Assembly (NCBI GenBank): GCA_030699205.1
Contig: JAUYJY010000044.1
Span: 1-9,493 of the forward strand
DNA from: Candidatus Pacearchaeota archaeon
Lineage (GTDB): Archaea > Nanobdellota > Nanobdellia > Pacearchaeales > GW2011-AR1
Reading direction: 5' to 3'
Length of the DNA: 9,493 nt
Of the stretch, positions 6,565 to 9,493 are shown in pieces (the first letter of the stretch is position 1; each line of letters opens with the position of its first letter). The position numbers were made by a program, and so were the translations under genes. Under the pieces are notes generated by a model. That model was not told the origin of the DNA. It searched no databases and saw only the letters and a list, made by a program, of their open reading frames with translations.

Positions 6565-8451
6565 ATGTTTGAAAAGAGGTCATTCTGGATTTTTTTATGT
6601 TTATTTATAGTACTTTCTTTTTCTGTTTATGCACAGGATGATTCTATTTCACAGGATTTGATAGACTCTTCTGCGGATGGGTCTGAATTATTTACAGAGG
6701 ATGAAGAGTTAGGTAAATTAGTTAGTGAGACAGAGAGTTTTGACGAAGAGTTAAATACAGCTCCGGGACTGACTCCTAACAGCCCGTTTTATTTTGTAGA
6801 TAAGATTTTTGATAATTTTGCAAGTGATGCAAACGTTAGAAAAGAAAAGATTGCTGAGATGAGGGTTTTGGCAGGGATGTGCGGGCAAGGAGATGAGAGG
6901 ACTTGCAAGAGTTTGAGAAAGTCTTTTGAGGAATATAAAAAGAGAGCTAGTAATTTTGAAATGGAAGTTTCACCTGATGAGAGTGAGGAAGCGATGATAA
7001 GTTCTAGAGCGATAAGGGGTGTTGCTATCGGAGAAATTGCGCAAAATGTTCCTTCAGGAGAGAAAGATGAATTAATTAGAGAAATTGTACAGAGAGAGAG
7101 GGGAATTGAGACTGCTGCGGGGATTGCAACACAAGTCAATGAATTATGTGGGAAACTTGCTAAACTTGACTTGGATTTTTATTATAATGTTTGCCAGATA
7201 GATGGCGAAGATGAGTATGTTCCAGAGTGGAAAAGGAAACTTAGGCAGGAATTAACAGAGGTGCAGAGGGAAGAGGTCAAGAGGTTTGGAAATATTTTAA
7301 CTCAATGTTTTAAGACTTCAGGTGTTGAATGTGATTGTGGAGGGATTGCTGAAATTGGAGTGCATATGGATGGATTTGCAGAAGCTTGTTTTACAATTGC
7401 TCCGCTTGCAAATGCTTGTGAGAATGAAGGAGATGAGAACGCTTGTGAGGCAATGAGTAATGTTGAAATGCCTGAATTGCCCCCGCATTTGCAGGAAGTC
7501 ATGGGTGAAATTGAAAGGAAATTTGGAGAGGAGCAGTATGATAGGCATATGCCTAGAGAATGTGTTGAAGCTGGAGCTAAAACACTGAAGGATTGTATGA
7601 GGGTTATGATAGGAATTAATGCTCCTGAAGAATGCAGGGATGCTTTAATTGAGGCAAATGTTCGGGATGAAAGAGAAGCAAGAGAAATTTGCGAGGGAAT
7701 TATGTTTAAATTAAATGCTCCCGAGGAATGTGTTGAGGAAGGTTTGAGAGACCATAAGGAATGTGGGAAATATATGTTTCAACAGAATGCTCCACGGGAG
7801 TGTGTTGATGCAGGATTAACTGGAGAAAGCAGGAATGATCATAAAAAATGTGAAGAAATTATGGGGAAGTTAGAAGGAGATAGAAGGGGGTCTAATAGTG
7901 GACCTGGAAGAGGATTTAATTTTGATTGCAAGAAAATAGAAAATCCTGAAAAAAGATTAAAATGTTATGATGATGCTGTTAATAATGTTGGAGAGCATTT
8001 TGAGGATAGAAGTGGACCTGGAGGAGGATTTCCAGGGCCTTGCAGAGACGCAGGTGCTCTTGATAGAGAATCTTGTGAGAGAATCATGAGGCAGGATTTT
8101 GAAAGCAAGGTTGGGGAAACAAGAGAAAGAGAAAGAATGTGTGCTGAAGAATGTGGGAGAGAGGAACAAGCATGGAACTTTAGGGATGGAAAGTGTGAAT
8201 GTTTTGGAGATGATAGAAGAGAATTTAATGATGGTGGAGATTTTAGGGATGGAGAGTTTGAGGGTTTTGAAGAGGGAGAATTTGATAATTCTGGAGAAGT
8301 GAGTTTTAGTTCAGAGGATTCTGGAAGTGAAACTTCGGAGTCTTCCACTGAATTCGTTACATCTTCCAATGAGCCTTCACAAGAACCAGCTCCAATAACA
8401 GGGAGCTTTATAACAGGAAATTCATTTTTAGATTATTATTTTAATTTTTAA
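6565..8451 (+). CDS. secreted acidic Cys-repeat protein with DUF5667-like segment
   Basis: The 628-residue protein begins with a signal peptide (about 1-23, MFEKRSFWIF...VYAQ). Residues about 66-105 (PGLTPNSPFYFVDKIFD...) resemble DUF5667, a domain seen in exported proteins of AT-rich archaea and candidate bacteria. A helical, charged region with spaced Cys follows (106-320). Residues about 329-435 hold four units of the form P-x-E-C-x-[DE]-A/E-x ... C-x-x-[IM]-M, starting at about 329, 353, 385 and 409; a fifth weaker unit starts near 490 (GPCRDAG). A Cys-rich block (526-546: CAEECGREE...GKCECFG), a Gly/Asp/Glu-rich stretch and a Ser/Glu-rich stretch (578-605) lead to the tail PITGSFITGNSFLDYYFNF. 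The protein is very acidic and probably disulfide-bonded outside the cell. I infer a structural or binding surface role; no catalytic motif is visible. The similar 'ITG...FLDYYF' ending of other DPANN exported proteins is from memory and may be a sorting or anchoring signal. Confidence 0.85.
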   Translation: MFEKRSFWIFLCLFIVLSFSVYAQDDSISQDLIDSSADGSELFTEDEELGKLVSETESFDEELNTAPGLTPNSPFYFVDKIFDNFASDANVRKEKIAEMRVLAGMCGQGDERTCKSLRKSFEEYKKRASNFEMEVSPDESEEAMISSRAIRGVAIGEIAQNVPSGEKDELIREIVQRERGIETAAGIATQVNELCGKLAKLDLDFYYNVCQIDGEDEYVPEWKRKLRQELTEVQREEVKRFGNILTQCFKTSGVECDCGGIAEIGVHMDGFAEACFTIAPLANACENEGDENACEAMSNVEMPELPPHLQEVMGEIERKFGEEQYDRHMPRECVEAGAKTLKDCMRVMIGINAPEECRDALIEANVRDEREAREICEGIMFKLNAPEECVEEGLRDHKECGKYMFQQNAPRECVDAGLTGESRNDHKKCEEIMGKLEGDRRGSNSGPGRGFNFDCKKIENPEKRLKCYDDAVNNVGEHFEDRSGPGGGFPGPCRDAGALDRESCERIMRQDFESKVGETRERERMCAEECGREEQAWNFRDGKCECFGDDRREFNDGGDFRDGEFEGFEEGEFDNSGEVSFSSEDSGSETSESSTEFVTSSNEPSQEPAPITGSFITGNSFLDYYFNF

Positions 8452-8537
8452 GTTTCGGAAAAGTATTCTTTTAATGTTTCGTAAATTGGGCTTTTCTCTG
8501 GAGAAAGATTTGACGATTTTAATTTAAACGAATTAAC

Positions 8538-8606
8538 TTATTCGATTATGTATCCTTCTATGTTTAAGTATTTTAATATCTATTGAAAGGTAAATTTCTC
8601 AATTTT
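8538..8606 (-). pseudogene. relic of a second BECR toxin gene (3' part)
   Basis: On the minus strand, one frame reads EKFTFQ, a TAG stop (8580-8582), then ILKYLNIEGYIIE and TAA (8538-8540). This parallels NKFILVIVKYLNGEGYII in the toxin candidate at 9171-8908. The match includes a 35-base direct repeat (8545-8579 against 8939-8973, 32 identical). The nonsense codon and loss of the rest show decay. The frame continues past the TAA for some 28 further codons to TAA at 8448-8450, where it meets the end of the + strand gene; that part has no recognised match. Confidence 0.55.
8545..8579. repeat. direct repeat, copy A (35 bases)
   Basis: Matches copy B at 8939-8973 with three mismatches (32/35), offset 394 bases. 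Begins ATTATGTATCCTTCT and continues GTTTAAGTATTTTA. It lies in the decayed toxin copy. Confidence 0.8.
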
Positions 8607-8660
8607 TCAAAGTGTTCTTCTTAGTTCGGAAAAGGCATTTAGCCTAAGTTTCAGCGTAAA

Positions 8661-8911
8661 TTATTCAGAAATACTTATTTCTAATGGCAGTTTTTTATTT
8701 AATAGGATTAAGACTTTCTTGAGCAAATCGACTCTTTTTTTGAAAGATAAAATACCAACATTCGCAACTTGATTTGTTTCTATATCTCTTGTTACAAAAA
8801 CCCCTTCTTCTATTTCTTCAGTTATCCCTTTCTTTGCTACTGTTCAAAAGATACCTCTAAGAAATCGGCTTCTTCATCGTAGTATACGTCATATGTTCTA
8901 TGTTCTTTCAT
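8661..8911 (-). pseudogene. DUF2283-like antitoxin candidate with a frameshift
   Basis: The minus-strand ATG at 8911-8909 overlaps the toxin stop by ATGA. It reads MKEHRTYDVYYDEEADFLEV then SFEQ and a TAG stop (8839-8837). The next frame (-1) then carries on as VAKKGITEEIEEGVFVTRDI, ETNQVANVGILSFKKRVDLL and on to LPLEISISE with TAA at 8663-8661. 'YDEEADFL' followed by 'ITEEIEEGVFV..DIE.N.V..VGIL' is the DUF2283 pattern, and the two pieces join into one domain of about 83 residues. The span is 251 bases, one short of 84 codons, so a single-base deletion near 8840-8845 explains the break. No slippery heptamer is seen, so programmed shifting is unlikely. DUF2283 proteins are often encoded beside BECR-fold toxins, which fits the neighbour. 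Alternatives are a sequencing error or an assembly error. Confidence 0.75.
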
Positions 8912-9171
8912 TTGATTTTTGTCTCCAAATATGATGATATTATGTATCCTTCTCCGTTTAAGTATTTTACTATGACAAGAATGAATTTGTTTGGCTTATC
9001 AAGGTTTTTATAGCCTTTGTAGAAATAATGAATATTCTCATCAAACGAGTAAGAATTTATCTTATCTGGTTTTTGTAATGTTTCCTTTATTTCCTCTATA
9101 TATTTATGCATGTATGCGTGCTCTTTAAAATAATAGAAACCAAAAAGTTTATTCTTGTAATGTTGCTTCAA
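8908..9171 (-). CDS. BECR-fold ribonuclease-type toxin candidate (DUF4258/phage-barnase-like)
   Basis: The 87-residue product reads 'KLFGFYYFKEHAYMHKYIEE' near its start, then 'IKETLQKPDKI', a Tyr-rich strand (HYFYKGY, about 48-54), 'FILVIVKYLNGEGYIISSYL' (63-82) and ends ETKIK. The order H...I.ET...PD.I ... YY ... VVK.L.GEG.II..Y is that of small BECR-fold (barnase/EndoU/colicin/RelE) proteins such as DUF4258 or phage-barnase-like domains. H18, Tyr 49/51 and S79-Y81 are candidate active-site or core residues. The TTG at 9171 is the likely start because the conserved part begins before the first in-frame ATG (9111); it is 23 bases inside the end of the upstream gene, and its ribosome site is weak. 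The stop overlaps the antitoxin start by four bases, so toxin precedes antitoxin. RNA cleavage is inferred from family; with the antitoxin broken, the toxin may be inactive or neutralised elsewhere. Confidence 0.7.
   Translation of the reverse strand: MKQHYKNKLFGFYYFKEHAYMHKYIEEIKETLQKPDKINSYSFDENIHYFYKGYKNLDKPNKFILVIVKYLNGEGYIISSYLETKIK
8939..8973. repeat. direct repeat, copy B (35 bases)
   Basis: Lies inside the intact toxin candidate and codes its KYLNGEGYII strand on the minus strand; matched by copy A at 8545-8579 with three mismatches. Confidence 0.8.
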
Positions 9172-9493
9172 GACCTTCAGTTTTATGTTTTTCTAAAATT
9201 CTTTGTCTTGCATTTTTATACATACTTCTTCCGACTTCATAAACACCTGAAGCAACATTTGTTACAACAGGAATTAGTAATGCTTCTGGATGATCCTGTT
9301 CTACTGCATAAGAATATCCCATTACTTGTGCAATATCTAAACCAATTCCAGCAAAAAAACCAGCCGAAAATCCAACATGATGTGTTGCATCCAATTTTAT
9401 TTCTTCACTTGATTCTTCACTTGAAGAAGTTTCTTCATATTTAAATAATCTAATAGTTGTTGGAAGGATATAAGGACCCAGAGAAATAACTCC
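9149..9493 (-). CDS. C-terminus of a small membrane protein, 5' end beyond the window
   Basis: The minus-strand frame is open from the window edge (9493) to TAA at 9151-9149, giving at least 114 residues, so no start is visible; the TTG at 9394 is an internal Leu codon, not a needed start. It begins GVISLGPYILPTTIRLF, then an acidic Ser/Glu linker (EETSSSEESSEE), a Gly-rich hydrophobic segment (HHVGFSAGFFAGIGLDIAQV), a second moderately hydrophobic stretch (LLIPVVTNVASGVYEVG) and a basic helical tail (RSMYKNARQRILEKHK). Similar endings occur in small archaeal membrane proteins of unknown function, but I cannot name a family. Its last codons overlap the toxin candidate by 23 bases, so the two may share a message. 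Confidence 0.65.
   Translation of the reverse strand, partial: GVISLGPYILPTTIRLFKYEETSSSEESSEEIKLDATHHVGFSAGFFAGIGLDIAQVMGYSYAVEQDHPEALLIPVVTNVASGVYEVGRSMYKNARQRILEKHKTEGLEATLQE

Noticed and set aside
7965..8369. 134-codon minus-strand ORF inside the Cys-repeat gene
   Set aside because: Ser/Pro/Leu-rich translation complementary to Glu/Gly/Arg-rich coding sequence, with no start signal; a shadow of the real gene.
8837..8850. Programmed -1 frameshift in the antitoxin
   Set aside because: The usable overlap between the two frames is only a few bases between TGA and TAG, with no slippery heptamer, so a deletion or sequence error is simpler.
9106..9444. 112-codon + strand ORF
   Set aside because: It is antisense to the membrane protein and toxin frames, whose translations show family-like patterns; its own product is a His/Leu/Phe-rich string typical of a shadow frame.

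Overview
The window looks like an AT-rich archaeal chromosome, most likely a DPANN lineage of the Pacearchaeota/Woesearchaeota kind. The sequence shows archaeal TATA boxes placed 27-29 bases ahead of start codons (leaderless mRNAs), GGAGG-type ribosome sites only on internal operon genes, very short intergenic hairpins, and a run of large exported beta-rich or Cys-rich proteins. A DUF5667-like segment and an 'ITG...FLDYYF' tail in one of them remind me of DPANN exported proteins. The taxon is inference from style; there is no rRNA or tRNA gene here to prove it.

Layout. Bases 1-69 hold the end of a gene resembling the C-terminus of an Icc/YfcE-type metallophosphoesterase. Bases 358-4771 form a co-directional cell-surface cluster: an 80-residue membrane-anchored small protein, a seven-bladed FG-GAP (integrin-like) beta-propeller with a separate C-terminal beta domain, and an 826-residue membrane-anchored right-handed parallel beta-helix protein with a Cys-rich tail. 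After a 744-base non-coding stretch with a small GC-rich island comes a 190-residue single-pass exported protein of unknown family (5516-6088). A second 476-base gap holds a short possible ORF and two mutually exclusive hairpins, followed by a 628-residue secreted acidic Cys-repeat protein (6565-8451).

The right end is read on the minus strand: the C-terminus of a small membrane protein (from the window edge to 9149), overlapped by a BECR-fold (DUF4258/phage-barnase-like) toxin candidate (9171-8908), which overlaps by ATGA a DUF2283-like antitoxin candidate (8911-8661). The antitoxin reading frame is broken by what looks like a single-base deletion. Downstream, at 8538-8606, is a second, decayed copy of the toxin's 3' end, seen also as a 32/35-base direct repeat. 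This toxin-antitoxin scar was found by reading the gap between the two convergent gene groups.

How it fits together: four long + strand proteins are predicted to be exported or membrane-anchored with ectodomains typical of adhesion or surface binding (propeller, beta-helix, Cys-rich repeats), so the left 8.4 kb is best read as a surface or attachment locus. Three transcription units appear to start with leaderless mRNAs (358, 5516, 6565).
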